Source of the DNA: Candidatus Aerophobota bacterium
Lineage (GTDB): Bacteria > Aerophobota > Aerophobia > Aerophobales > AE-B3A
DNA length: 36,856 bases
NCBI GenBank assembly: GCA_030616535.1
Contig: JAUWXE010000003.1
Coordinates: forward strand, 1-36,856
Direction: 5' to 3'
Shown here: piece by piece, positions 16,657 through 24,460 of the stretch
How positions within the stretch are numbered: position 1 is the first letter of the stretch
Layout: each line of letters opens with the position of its first letter
Translations under genes and position numbers: made by a program
Notes under the pieces: model-generated
Databases searched by the model: none
What the model was told of the DNA's origin: nothing
The model's input: only the letters and a program-made list of their open reading frames with translations

Positions 16657-17670
16657 TTGAGAAATTTAACTGTAGCGGAAGCTTTAAGAGAAGCGATAAG
16701 AGAAGAGATGAGGAGGGACGAGTCAGTCTTTTGTATTGGAGAGGATATAGGTATCAAAGGAGGCTGGGGAGGGGCTTTTACCGTTACTCTTGGGTTGTCG
16801 GAAGAATTTGGACACGAAAGGATTCTAGATACCCCCATCTCGGAGCTTGGTATAGCTGGTATAGCTGTAGGGGCAGCTCTTGCTGGAATGAGACCCATAG
16901 CCGATGTAGAATACGGAGATTTTATCTTCTTGGCCATGGATCAGCTCATAAATAATGCAGCTAAACTCCGATATATGTCAGCCGGCAAGTTAAAGGTTCC
17001 TATGGTTATGCGAATTCCCGTAGGAGCTTCAGGCAGAGGAGCCCAACATGCTCAATCCCTAGAGTCTTATTTTGTTCATGTTCCTGGACTCAAAGTTGTC
17101 TGTCCTTCTAATGCCTATGATGCCAAAGGACTTCTAAAAACAGCTATAAGGGACGATAATCCCGTAATGTTCTTTGAACACAAGCTTCTATACGGCGCTA
17201 AAGGAAGAAGGGAAGGTATAGATGCTCGAGGAGAAGTACCGGAAGAAGAGTATTTACTTCCTTTCGGAGTAGCTGAGATAAAAAGAGAGGGAGAGGATGT
17301 AACAGTAGTGGCCACCTTAAGAATGGTTTACGCAGCGTTATCGGCCGCTGAGGAACTGGAAAAAAGGGGGATAAGCGTGGAAGTGATAGATCCTCGAACT
17401 CTCACTCCTTTGGATTTAGAAACGATTTTAAAATCTGTTCATAAAACAAATAGGTTGATTATTGTTCATGAGGATAATTTAACTGGGGGATGGGGAGCAG
17501 AGTTAGCCACTCGGGTAACTAGTGAAGCTTTTGACTGGCTAGATGTTCCTGTAACGCGGATTGCTGCCCCAGATACCCCTGTTCCCTTTGCTCCCATAAT
17601 GGAAAATTATTTTGTCCCGAACAGTGAAGATATAGTTAGAACTGCAGCGAGTGTATTGGGTAAAAGTTAA
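16657..17670 (+). CDS. thiamine-diphosphate dehydrogenase E1 component, beta subunit
   Basis: The partner of the preceding alpha subunit, 337 residues, with the pyrimidine-binding transketolase domain (LTVAEALREAIREEM, then FCIGEDIG with the conserved Glu that activates the cofactor, then DTPISELGIAGIAVGAAL) and the C-terminal transketolase domain (VEVIDPRTLTPLD). I chose the TTG at 16657, which has AAGGAG at 16645-16650. The in-frame ATG at 16627 would overlap the alpha gene by 14 bases and lacks a good ribosome site. The pair is clearly co-translated. See the alpha entry for the missing E2/E3. Confidence 0.88.
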   Translation: MRNLTVAEALREAIREEMRRDESVFCIGEDIGIKGGWGGAFTVTLGLSEEFGHERILDTPISELGIAGIAVGAALAGMRPIADVEYGDFIFLAMDQLINNAAKLRYMSAGKLKVPMVMRIPVGASGRGAQHAQSLESYFVHVPGLKVVCPSNAYDAKGLLKTAIRDDNPVMFFEHKLLYGAKGRREGIDARGEVPEEEYLLPFGVAEIKREGEDVTVVATLRMVYAALSAAEELEKRGISVEVIDPRTLTPLDLETILKSVHKTNRLIIVHEDNLTGGWGAELATRVTSEAFDWLDVPVTRIAAPDTPVPFAPIMENYFVPNSEDIVRTAASVLGKS

Positions 17671-17701
17671 AGATCACAATATAAAATTAAGGAATTGCAA
17701 A

Positions 17702-18610
17702 ATGGCACTTATCCCAATGAAAAAAATGTTAGTGAAGGCCCAAAAGGAAAGATACGCAGTAGGGTACTTTGAGTCTTGGAATTTGGAGTCTCTGCAGGCA
17801 ATTATTAATGCAGCAGAAGAGGTGTGCTCATCAGTAATCGTTGGATTCAGCGGTAGATTCTTAGCCGAGCCGGGCAGGTTAATGCCCGAAAAAATCGAAT
17901 ATTACGCTTCCATGGGAAAGGTGTTCGGTGAAAACACCTCGGTCCCAACAGCCTTAATTTTGAATGAAGCGTCTGATTTTGCATGGATCGAAAAGGCCAT
18001 AGAACTTGGCTTTACCGCTGTAATGTTTGAGGATGAATCATTGTCTGCCGTAAAAGAGGTGAATTTTATTAAAAAGGCAGTTAAAATAGCTCATTCAAAA
18101 GGTGTTTCTGTAGAAGCTCAATTGGGAATTTTGCCAGTAGCAGAAAAAAGAGGAGTCACCGAGGAGATAGCAAAAGATATTTCTTTAACCGATCCCGAAA
18201 AAGCTGCTCAATTTGTAAAAGAAACTGGTATTGATGCCCTGTCGATTTCTGTCGGCAATATTCACTCTTTAACCAAAGGTAAGGCGGAAATTGATTTTGA
18301 TAGGCTTAAACACATTAGAGAAGTGGTAGATATACCCTTAGTTTTACATGGAGGAACAGGACTTGCAGATGATACCGCGAGAAGAGCAATCAAATTAGGA
18401 ATATGTAAAATCAATATTGGAGCTTTACTTAAACAGACTTTCATTAAGGGGATAAAAAAGAAGCTTGGTACTTACTTTAACGGCTATTCAGACCCCCATG
18501 AATTTTTAGGATCAGGCAAAGAAAGGGATATATTAATGGCTGGTGCGCTAGAGATGAGGGATGTAATTAAAGAAAAAATGAAAGTTTACGGCTCATCTGG
18601 CAGAGCATAA
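17702..18610 (+). CDS. class II aldolase homologue with altered active site
   Basis: Belongs by fold and overall sequence to class II fructose/tagatose-bisphosphate aldolases (GatY/KbaY/FbaA), 302 residues. VGNIHS (His188) and VLHGGTG (His216) keep two zinc ligands and the phosphate loop. The first ligand motif, normally HLDH, reads ILNE (Asn88, Glu89), so the catalytic Asp is Asn and the zinc His is Glu. VEAELG has become VEAQLG (Gln140), and DGSH has become FEDES. The enzyme therefore either binds metal differently, catalyses another reaction, or is not an aldolase. The start at ATG 17702 has AAGGA at 17689-17693; upstream in-frame starts lie inside the E1-beta gene. Confidence 0.8.
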   Translation: MALIPMKKMLVKAQKERYAVGYFESWNLESLQAIINAAEEVCSSVIVGFSGRFLAEPGRLMPEKIEYYASMGKVFGENTSVPTALILNEASDFAWIEKAIELGFTAVMFEDESLSAVKEVNFIKKAVKIAHSKGVSVEAQLGILPVAEKRGVTEEIAKDISLTDPEKAAQFVKETGIDALSISVGNIHSLTKGKAEIDFDRLKHIREVVDIPLVLHGGTGLADDTARRAIKLGICKINIGALLKQTFIKGIKKKLGTYFNGYSDPHEFLGSGKERDILMAGALEMRDVIKEKMKVYGSSGRA

Positions 18611-18636
18611 TAAACATAGATATAAAATGAGGATAG

Positions 18637-19263
18637 ATGAAAATGAAGATGAGAGCAGCTATTTATCACGGGATTCAGGATGTGAGATTGGAAGAAGTAG
18701 AAATTCCTCAGATTAACTCTGATGAAGTATTAGTGAAAATAAAGGTGGCTTTAACTTGTGGTACGGATCGGAAGATGTACCTCAGAGGTTATCATCTAGT
18801 TAATCCTCCCTTTGTTTTTGGCCATGAATTTGCTGGAGATATCGTAAAGGTGGGAGCTAATGTAAGAAATTTCGAAGAAGGTATGAGAGTAGTAGCAGCA
18901 AATTCTGCACCCTGCAATAAATGTTTTTACTGTAAGATAGGTAGGGAAAGTTTATGTAAAGATCTAACCTTCAGACTTAACGGTGCCTTTGCTGAATATG
19001 TAAAAATCCCTAGAGATATCGTAGAACAGAATTTACTGGAAATTCCGTGCAACATCTTTTACAAAGAGGCAGCTCTGGTAGAACCCTTGGCCTGCGTTGT
19101 ACACGGGATACAAGAGTCAAACATAAGGCTAGCCCAACTTCCACATTTTCAAAAAAAATGTGGTGTTTATGGTGGTTTGCGAGTTCATTCAGTCACTATA
19201 TTTGAAGAGTGCCATGTTTTTATGGGTTTCATAACCTCGGAGGGAATACCAAGATTCTTATAG
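18637..19263 (+). pseudogene. zinc-dependent alcohol dehydrogenase, truncated
   Basis: The N-terminal catalytic domain of the medium-chain dehydrogenase family is clear to about 19125: TCGTDRKM (catalytic zinc Cys), FGHEFAGDIV, the structural zinc Cys set PCNKCFYCKIGRESLC, and AALVEPLACVVHG. After SNIR the family would continue with a strand, GxGxxG and the NAD-binding domain. Instead about 45 unrelated residues lead to a stop. The cofactor domain is not found downstream in any frame I could recognise, so the gene looks broken by a deletion or insertion at about 19125-19140, next to a perfect 9-bp hairpin. An intact relative lies in the opposite orientation at 19458-20534. Confidence 0.8.
19141..19163. 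repeat. 9-bp inverted repeat at the break of the truncated dehydrogenase
   Basis: CCACATTTT (19141-19149) and AAAATGTGG (19155-19163) form a perfect stem around a 5-base loop. It lies within about 20 bases of the point where the dehydrogenase similarity ends. It may be a rearrangement scar. There is no T-tract on either side that would make a terminator. Confidence 0.4.
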
Positions 19264-19457
19264 ATTTCAAGATGCTCTGGTTCTGCATTGACCCCTCCCC
19301 GGACTGGACTCGAACTAAGAGGATATTACATCAAAATGTAGATAAACAAATTGGTGGGGTGTATTTCTTGGTTGAAGAACCGAAAAAGATGGATTATGCC
19401 AGATAGATCGAGAGTGTTTAAGGAATAGAGTAGATTGTTATTGATTTTGCCAATTTT
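19264..19457. other. non-coding spacer between facing gene groups
   Basis: I see no gene with support here. Short open frames exist but show no known similarity or ribosome site. It is probably the remains of the DNA that replaced the 3' part of the dehydrogenase gene. Confidence 0.35.
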
Positions 19458-20534
19458 TTACGGAACTACTAGACCTTTAATAGCATTGTCCTTGCGCTCT
19501 TTAATGGTTTTCAATGCTGTCAGAACATCATCTAGAGAAAATCTGTGGGTAATCAAAGAGCTAACATCAACAAGTTTCTTATCGATAGCCTGAAGAGCGG
19601 TGGGCCAGGTAAAAGGTGCCAGCCAGGAGAATCGGATGGTCTTATCCCATAAAAGTGAGTCAAGAGCGGGAACTTTGAGAGTATCATTCGGGCCGGGAAG
19701 GCCAAAGTAAACTACGACAGCCTTTCTTCCAGAAATAGTGAGGGCATCCTGCATTGGCTTTAAAGCCCCGGTGGCACAGATAACTCTATCAGCCATCCTT
19801 CCTTCAGTTAGCTCCTTAATTCTTTCTTTTAAATCATCAATGCAATAGGGGGATTTTTTTTCTTTGGTATTTAAAATGAAATCTGCTCCCAGCTTCTTTC
19901 CCAGTTTGAGTCGATAGTCCCTCGTGCCAACCAGCACTACAGTTCCAGCTCCTCTTGATTTGGCCATTTGAGTCATCATCAGCCCTATGGGGCCGGGACC
20001 AAAGATAACGCAGAAATCACCCAGAGAAATGTCGAGATTCTCAATCCCATAGGTGGCGCAGGATAAAGGCTCGGTAAAGGCTGCCTGCTCAAAGCTAACC
20101 CTTGAGGGAAGTTTATGGACCCCGGTATATTTAGATTTAACATATTCGGCAAAGGCACCATGGGTGGAGACCCCAATCACACTTTTATTTTCACAGAGAT
20201 TAACCATTCCTCTGGCACAAACTCCGCAGGCGCTGCAGTACTGAACCGGGTCCACCGTAACTCGATCCCCAGCCTCGAATAATCCTTTCTCCTTAGGAAT
20301 TCTCCCCACCTCGACCACCTCTCCAGAAAATTCGTGGCCTAAAATTAACGGACCCTTACCGGTGAGTGTTTCCAGAGGACTTAACCCCCAATAGTAAGCA
20401 ATATCCGATCCACAGATACCACAGGCTTTGACCTTGACCAGAACTTCATCTTCTAAAGGAGAGGGAATAGGAACCTCTTCCAATCTCATCTTTTCTGGCT
20501 CATAAAAAACCTGCGCTTTCATCATTTTAGCCAT
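19458..20534 (-). CDS. zinc-dependent sugar/alcohol dehydrogenase (medium-chain family)
   Basis: A complete NAD(P)-dependent dehydrogenase of 358 residues. It has catalytic zinc Cys in CGICGSD, His-Glu in ILGHEFSGE, the four structural zinc Cys in YCSACGVCARGMVNLC, Glu in FTEPLSC, and the nucleotide-binding FGPGPIG. Relatives include sorbitol, threonine and galactitol-phosphate dehydrogenases; the exact substrate is open. AAGAGG precedes the ATG. It forms a two-gene unit with the isomerase-like gene upstream on the same strand (spacing about 21 bases). It probably does the oxidation step for which the broken copy at 18637 was once used. Confidence 0.87.
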   Translation of the reverse strand: MAKMMKAQVFYEPEKMRLEEVPIPSPLEDEVLVKVKACGICGSDIAYYWGLSPLETLTGKGPLILGHEFSGEVVEVGRIPKEKGLFEAGDRVTVDPVQYCSACGVCARGMVNLCENKSVIGVSTHGAFAEYVKSKYTGVHKLPSRVSFEQAAFTEPLSCATYGIENLDISLGDFCVIFGPGPIGLMMTQMAKSRGAGTVVLVGTRDYRLKLGKKLGADFILNTKEKKSPYCIDDLKERIKELTEGRMADRVICATGALKPMQDALTISGRKAVVVYFGLPGPNDTLKVPALDSLLWDKTIRFSWLAPFTWPTALQAIDKKLVDVSSLITHRFSLDDVLTALKTIKERKDNAIKGLVVP

Positions 20535-20555
20535 GAGTATTACCTCTTAAAGGAT

Positions 20556-21470
20556 TTATTTCCATTTAAGTTTTGTAAAAAGGTTATCCAGGTGTCTTTT
20601 GCAGTCAGCAGTAATCTCCCAGGCGTTTGGCCAAAAGCAAAGATCAATAGACCACCACCCGGAATTATAGCCAGCCTCAACCAGAGTTGGCAGAAGGGCC
20701 TCAAAGTTCAGCACTCCTTTACCAAAAGGTACATGGGCACTGGTCTCATTGTCGTGAAGGGTATTGTCTGAGTCAATTAAGTGGACATGCCCGATTTTAC
20801 CCTTTAATAGACGGGCAAACTCAATTTCACCACCGGGAAGCTTGTCTAATGGAGGTGTCTGTTTAGCTGCAACTGCCGAGCACATATGAGCATGACAGCT
20901 ATCAAAGAGAAACTTAAAATTTGGCCGATCAACTTCATTGAGCAGTCTCATGACCTCATGGGGTTTATTGAAGATAAACCCCGGTTCAAATTCCCAGACC
21001 ACCAGTGTATCTACCTCGGCAGCCTTATCGGCACAGCTTCTGAACATGTTGACTACTCTATCCCAGGTAGTCTGGTAGTCAAGATGTTCCGGGAAAGGAG
21101 TGTGGGTGACGGTATCTACCCGAATAGCTTTGATCCCACAATCCACACAAAACTCCAGGCTTCGATCAAACATTTCCTGGTACTGTTTGACCACCTTGGG
21201 ATCGCCCTCGGCAAAGGGAAGCGACCAAAGATCAGCGGCGTAGGCAGAAACTTCCAGTCCCTTTGATTCTAACATCTCCATTAGTTGGCCTCTGCTCTTT
21301 TTGTTGGGATATAGATCAGGATGAGCATGGGGTTTGAATCCGCCTAATTCAACTCCATCAAATTTAAGAGCCTCCAGCCGCTTAGCCACCTCTTCCAGTT
21401 CTACTGGATGATCAGCATAGGGACCGATAGCATAAGCCCAGCTACCAATGGAGATTTTTGGAAAGATCAT
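20556..21470 (-). CDS. xylose-isomerase-like TIM barrel, second copy type
   Basis: A 304-residue member of the sugar phosphate isomerase/epimerase superfamily, clearly different from the protein at 14620. Likely metal ligands are Glu160/Glu162 (VVWEFEPG), Asp190 and His193 (FLFDSCHAH), His228/His230 (GHVHLID) and Asp276 (WSIDLCFWP). The N-terminus ISIGSWAYAIGPY is typical of inosose dehydratase/isomerase-like members. A GAGG lies ahead of the ATG. It is the first gene of a short minus-strand unit with the dehydrogenase. Its role could be isomerisation, epimerisation or dehydration of the oxidised sugar. Confidence 0.82.
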   Translation of the reverse strand: MIFPKISIGSWAYAIGPYADHPVELEEVAKRLEALKFDGVELGGFKPHAHPDLYPNKKSRGQLMEMLESKGLEVSAYAADLWSLPFAEGDPKVVKQYQEMFDRSLEFCVDCGIKAIRVDTVTHTPFPEHLDYQTTWDRVVNMFRSCADKAAEVDTLVVWEFEPGFIFNKPHEVMRLLNEVDRPNFKFLFDSCHAHMCSAVAAKQTPPLDKLPGGEIEFARLLKGKIGHVHLIDSDNTLHDNETSAHVPFGKGVLNFEALLPTLVEAGYNSGWWSIDLCFWPNAWEITADCKRHLDNLFTKLKWK

Positions 21471-21813
21471 CTTATTTACCTCCTTGAGCTAATTAAACTA
21501 CTGCAACTAATCCCGAAACTGCTCTCGAAGAATCTTAGCATATCCTCCACACTCCGTCAATTTTCGTATTTCGTATAAGGAAGTCAAACTTTATCCACAA
21601 TTACTGAACAAATTATGATTAAAGGATGAATTTATTTGTTTTGCAGAAGATGACCAAAAAAGCATGTATCCGCCACCCAAAGTTGTCTTTGATCTAGTTA
21701 GCTTCTGGCCCAAAAGTATTAAAAAAATGGGAAAAAAGGGTGGGCGGAGAATTGACTTTCCTCCTTCTATACGCTATGATTTTGATTGTAAAGGTTATGC
21801 ACTGGAGCTTCTT
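21471..21813. promoter_or_regulatory. divergent promoter region
   Basis: This region lies between the minus-strand isomerase gene and the plus-strand thiamine gene, so promoters for both are expected. I looked for a TPP riboswitch ahead of thiE and did not find its conserved CTGAGA or ACCCTT/GAACCTGAT parts. The repeated TTTCGTAT at about 21562-21575 is the only short repeat noticed. A frame open from ATG 21664 to the thiamine gene exists, but its first 50 residues resemble nothing and I do not include them in the gene. Confidence 0.35.
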
Positions 21814-22866
21814 GTGAATAAGCAGAGAGAAATTTATCGAATAATGGATGTCAATCTTGATCGAGCAAGTGAAGGCTTGAGAGTAATAGAAGACGCAGTT
21901 CGATTTGGCTTGAACGATTATCATCTTACCCAAAAGGTGCGGCAGCTGCGTCACTTTTTAATAAAAATAGCGGAGGAGATTCCTCACTTTAGATGGAGGC
22001 AGCGCATGAGCTGCCGGGATGTGGAAAAAGACGTAGGAGCAGGACTGGGGACAGAAGAAAAAAGAGAAGGGTTTGAGAATCTAGTGAAAGCTAACTTTGG
22101 AAGAGTCCAAGAGGCTGAAAGGAGTCTAGAGGAGTTTGTTAAGCTGCTTTCTTCAGAATTAGGGCAAAGATTTAAGAAGCTTCGTTTCCAAACCTATGCC
22201 CTAGAAAAAAAAGTAGCTATGAGACTAGAAAAAAGATATGATTTCAGCCTCTATGTGATCACTGACTCTAGCCTGATCAAAGAGGAACAGTTCAAAGAAA
22301 AATTAAAAGATGTGGTATCAAACGGAGCCACTGTCATTCAGTTAAGAGAAAAGACCCTATCTTTATCGGCCTTTTTCAAAAAAGCCCTTTTAGTCCGAAA
22401 AATAATTCCGGAGGATGTCCTTTTTATGGTAAACGATAGGGTAGATATCGCTATGGCCTCAGGGGCAGATGGAGTGCATCTAGGACAGGAGGATCTGCCC
22501 ATCTCGGCTGCCCGCAAGGTCTTAGGAGAGAGTAAAATCATTGGTGCATCTACCCACTCCGTGGAGCAAGCCCAGCAGGCAGAAAGAGAAGGTGCCGATT
22601 ACATAGCTATAGGACCGGTTTTTTCCACCGCTACTAAACCCCATGTCGGATCTGCTAAGGGGATAGGAATAATAGGTAAAACGAAAGAAAAAGTGCATAT
22701 TCCCGTAATAGCAATAGGGGGGATAAACTTGGACAATGTGGAGAAAACTTTAAAGGCAGGAGCAGACGGGGTGGCCGTTATAAGTGCTGTATTTAAGGAG
22801 GCTAACACTGGTCTAGCTACCAGAAGACTTTCCGAAAAGATCAGGGCCATAAAAAAGGAAAAATAA
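21814..22866 (+). CDS. thiE: thiamine-phosphate synthase with N-terminal ThiD2 domain
   Basis: Joins the pyrimidine and thiazole halves of thiamine to give thiamine phosphate. The N-terminal part (about 1-130; IYRIMDVNLDRASEGLRVIE, FRWRQRMSCRDVEKDVG, FGRVQEAERSLEEF) matches the ThiD2 domain found fused to ThiE in several deep-branching bacteria. The ThiE barrel follows (about 145-345), with VIQLREK, FMVNDRVDIA, DGVHLGQEDLP and IAIGGI. I chose the GTG at 21814 (GGAG at 21804-21807) because the ThiD2 similarity starts a few residues later. The upstream ATG at 21664 would add 50 residues of unlike sequence. It is relevant to the E1 enzyme of the same window, which needs thiamine diphosphate. Confidence 0.85.
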   Translation: MNKQREIYRIMDVNLDRASEGLRVIEDAVRFGLNDYHLTQKVRQLRHFLIKIAEEIPHFRWRQRMSCRDVEKDVGAGLGTEEKREGFENLVKANFGRVQEAERSLEEFVKLLSSELGQRFKKLRFQTYALEKKVAMRLEKRYDFSLYVITDSSLIKEEQFKEKLKDVVSNGATVIQLREKTLSLSAFFKKALLVRKIIPEDVLFMVNDRVDIAMASGADGVHLGQEDLPISAARKVLGESKIIGASTHSVEQAQQAEREGADYIAIGPVFSTATKPHVGSAKGIGIIGKTKEKVHIPVIAIGGINLDNVEKTLKAGADGVAVISAVFKEANTGLATRRLSEKIRAIKKEK

Positions 22867-22867
22867 A

Positions 22868-23362
22868 TTGGCCACAGCCTTATCCATAGTGACCCAAAAT
22901 TATGAAGAAACCCAAAAATTGGGTGAAGAACTGGGCCGCAGGCTCCCTCCCGGTTCAGTTGTAGCTTTAACCGGACAGTTAGGGAGCGGAAAGACTACCT
23001 TAGTTCAAGGAATAGGCAAAGGCCTAGGGATTCGGCCTTTGATTAAAAGCCCTTCCTTTGTTATCATCCACGAGTACTCGGGTTCCGTGCCCTTATATCA
23101 TTTTGATCTTTACCGAATAGCTCACCAGGAAGAAATTGTTTTCTTGGGCTACGAGGACTATTTTTACCAGAAAAAGGGCATTGTCGTAATAGAGTGGGCC
23201 GAAAAGATAAAGGATCTTTTGCCTGCAGAATATCTTAGGATTGAGCTAGAAATAGTGGATTTATCCAAAAGGAAAATTGGCTTAAGAGCCTATGGTTCTT
23301 TCTATGGGAAAGTGATAGAGGAGATGAGAAAAAGGGGGTTATTTTGCTCCTTCTTGGTATAG
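22868..23362 (+). CDS. tsaE: tRNA threonylcarbamoyladenosine biosynthesis ATPase TsaE
   Basis: The ATPase that supports the TsaB-TsaD complex in making the universal t6A37 modification of ANN-decoding tRNAs. 164 residues with the P-loop GQLGSGKTT, the following KSPSFVIIHEY and the YHFDLYR and VVIEWAEK motifs. The start is TTG at 22868, one base after the thiE stop. The C-terminus overlaps tsaB by 19 bases. The gene order tsaE-tsaB-rimI is common in bacteria. Confidence 0.93.
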   Translation: MATALSIVTQNYEETQKLGEELGRRLPPGSVVALTGQLGSGKTTLVQGIGKGLGIRPLIKSPSFVIIHEYSGSVPLYHFDLYRIAHQEEIVFLGYEDYFYQKKGIVVIEWAEKIKDLLPAEYLRIELEIVDLSKRKIGLRAYGSFYGKVIEEMRKRGLFCSFLV

Positions 23363-24066
23363 ATACCTCGGCAAAAAAGGGGATTTTGTGCTTGGGAAAC
23401 AGAGAAAAAATCCTGGCTAGAAAAACGATTTCCGCTGGTTTGTCCTCTGGAGAGCTTATTCCTGCTCTGGATACCTTAATGAAGAAGAAAAAAATAAGAA
23501 AAGAGGATCTTGAAGCTGTGGTGGTTAGTTTAGGTCCAGGCTCTTTCACGGGTCTGCGAGTTGGATTGAGTCTAGCTAAGTCTTTGGCTTTTGTTCTGAA
23601 GATTCCTTTGGTAGGGGTTGCTACCCTGGACAGCTGGGTTTTCTTTCTCCCCCGTGAAGGAATTTTTTGTGCGCTTCGCAGAGCCTATGGGGGTAAGTTC
23701 TATGCAGGATTTTATGAAAAAGACCAAGGTAAAACAGCAAAGATAGATGAATCTCGATTTCTTTCCTTCAACGGGATTAAAGGGTCTTTGGAGAGATTTT
23801 TTCCTCAGAAGGTAACTTTTCTTATCCCCACTGAAGAAAGAGAGCTCACCACAGAGCTAAAGAAAATAAAGAACACATCATTTTTACTTCTGGACAAAAT
23901 ATTCCTCATTAAGGCATTGCTTAGACTAGGAGCGGAAAGACTTAAGACCGGAAAAATTGACAATGTCTCTAGTTTAAGTCCTCTTTATGTCTCACCACTG
24001 GAGGTGAGGATTGGACGAGGAAATAAAGATTCGCTTAATGAAGAAAGAGGATATCCCGGAGGTTAG
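23344..24066 (+). CDS. tsaB: tRNA threonylcarbamoyladenosine biosynthesis protein TsaB
   Basis: The scaffold partner of TsaD, an inactive member of the actin-like fold, 240 residues. Marks are LLGIDTSAKKGILCL at the start, SSGELIPALDTL and SLGPGSFTGLRVGLSLAKSLAF. The start TTG at 23344 overlaps tsaE, and the end overlaps rimI by 56 bases. The last ~20 residues are low in similarity to the family and probably result from that overlap. Confidence 0.93.
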   Translation: MLLLGIDTSAKKGILCLGNREKILARKTISAGLSSGELIPALDTLMKKKKIRKEDLEAVVVSLGPGSFTGLRVGLSLAKSLAFVLKIPLVGVATLDSWVFFLPREGIFCALRRAYGGKFYAGFYEKDQGKTAKIDESRFLSFNGIKGSLERFFPQKVTFLIPTEERELTTELKKIKNTSFLLLDKIFLIKALLRLGAERLKTGKIDNVSSLSPLYVSPLEVRIGRGNKDSLNEERGYPGG

Positions 24067-24460
24067 CGAGATCGAGAAACTCTCCTTCCCCAGCCCTTGG
24101 TCTTCCAATATCTTTTCCTCAGAACTCGAGAAAGAGAGCTTTGCTTTTTATTGGGTTATGGAATACCGGAGTCGACTGGTAGGATACGGAGGATATTGGA
24201 AAATAAAGAATGAGGCTCACTTGGTTACTTTTGCTATTCATCCAACTTTTAGAAGGATGGGTCTGGGAGTAAAATTATTAGAGCATCTTCTAAAAGATGC
24301 TCAAGATCAATCACTGAATACAATTACCTTGGAAGTCCGTCATTCTAATCTGGCTGCTCAAAGATTCTATGAAAGATTTGGCTTTAAGAAGATAGCCATC
24401 CGTCCCCACTATTATTCCGATACCGAGGAAGACGCTATTGTTTATTGGAAGAAGTTATAA
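24011..24460 (+). CDS. rimI: GNAT acetyltransferase, RimI type
   Basis: An N-acetyltransferase of 149 residues, probably modifying the alpha-amino group of ribosomal protein S18. The acetyl-CoA loop is FRRMGLGVKLLEHL; the other family motifs are FPSPWSSNIF near the N-terminus and LEVRHSNLAAQRFYERFGF near the C-terminus. The TTG start at 24011 has GGAGGTGAGG just upstream, inside tsaB. Its end overlaps the end of bioY on the other strand by 26 bases, so no separate terminator is visible between the converging genes. Confidence 0.88.
   Translation: MDEEIKIRLMKKEDIPEVSEIEKLSFPSPWSSNIFSSELEKESFAFYWVMEYRSRLVGYGGYWKIKNEAHLVTFAIHPTFRRMGLGVKLLEHLLKDAQDQSLNTITLEVRHSNLAAQRFYERFGFKKIAIRPHYYSDTEEDAIVYWKKL

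Noticed and set aside
19300-19320. A GGACTCGAACT word resembling the reverse complement of a tRNA T-loop.
   Set aside because: The flanking bases do not form a T-stem, and no acceptor or anticodon arm fits on either strand.
21471-21813. TPP riboswitch ahead of thiE.
   Set aside because: The conserved core words and stems were not found on reading.
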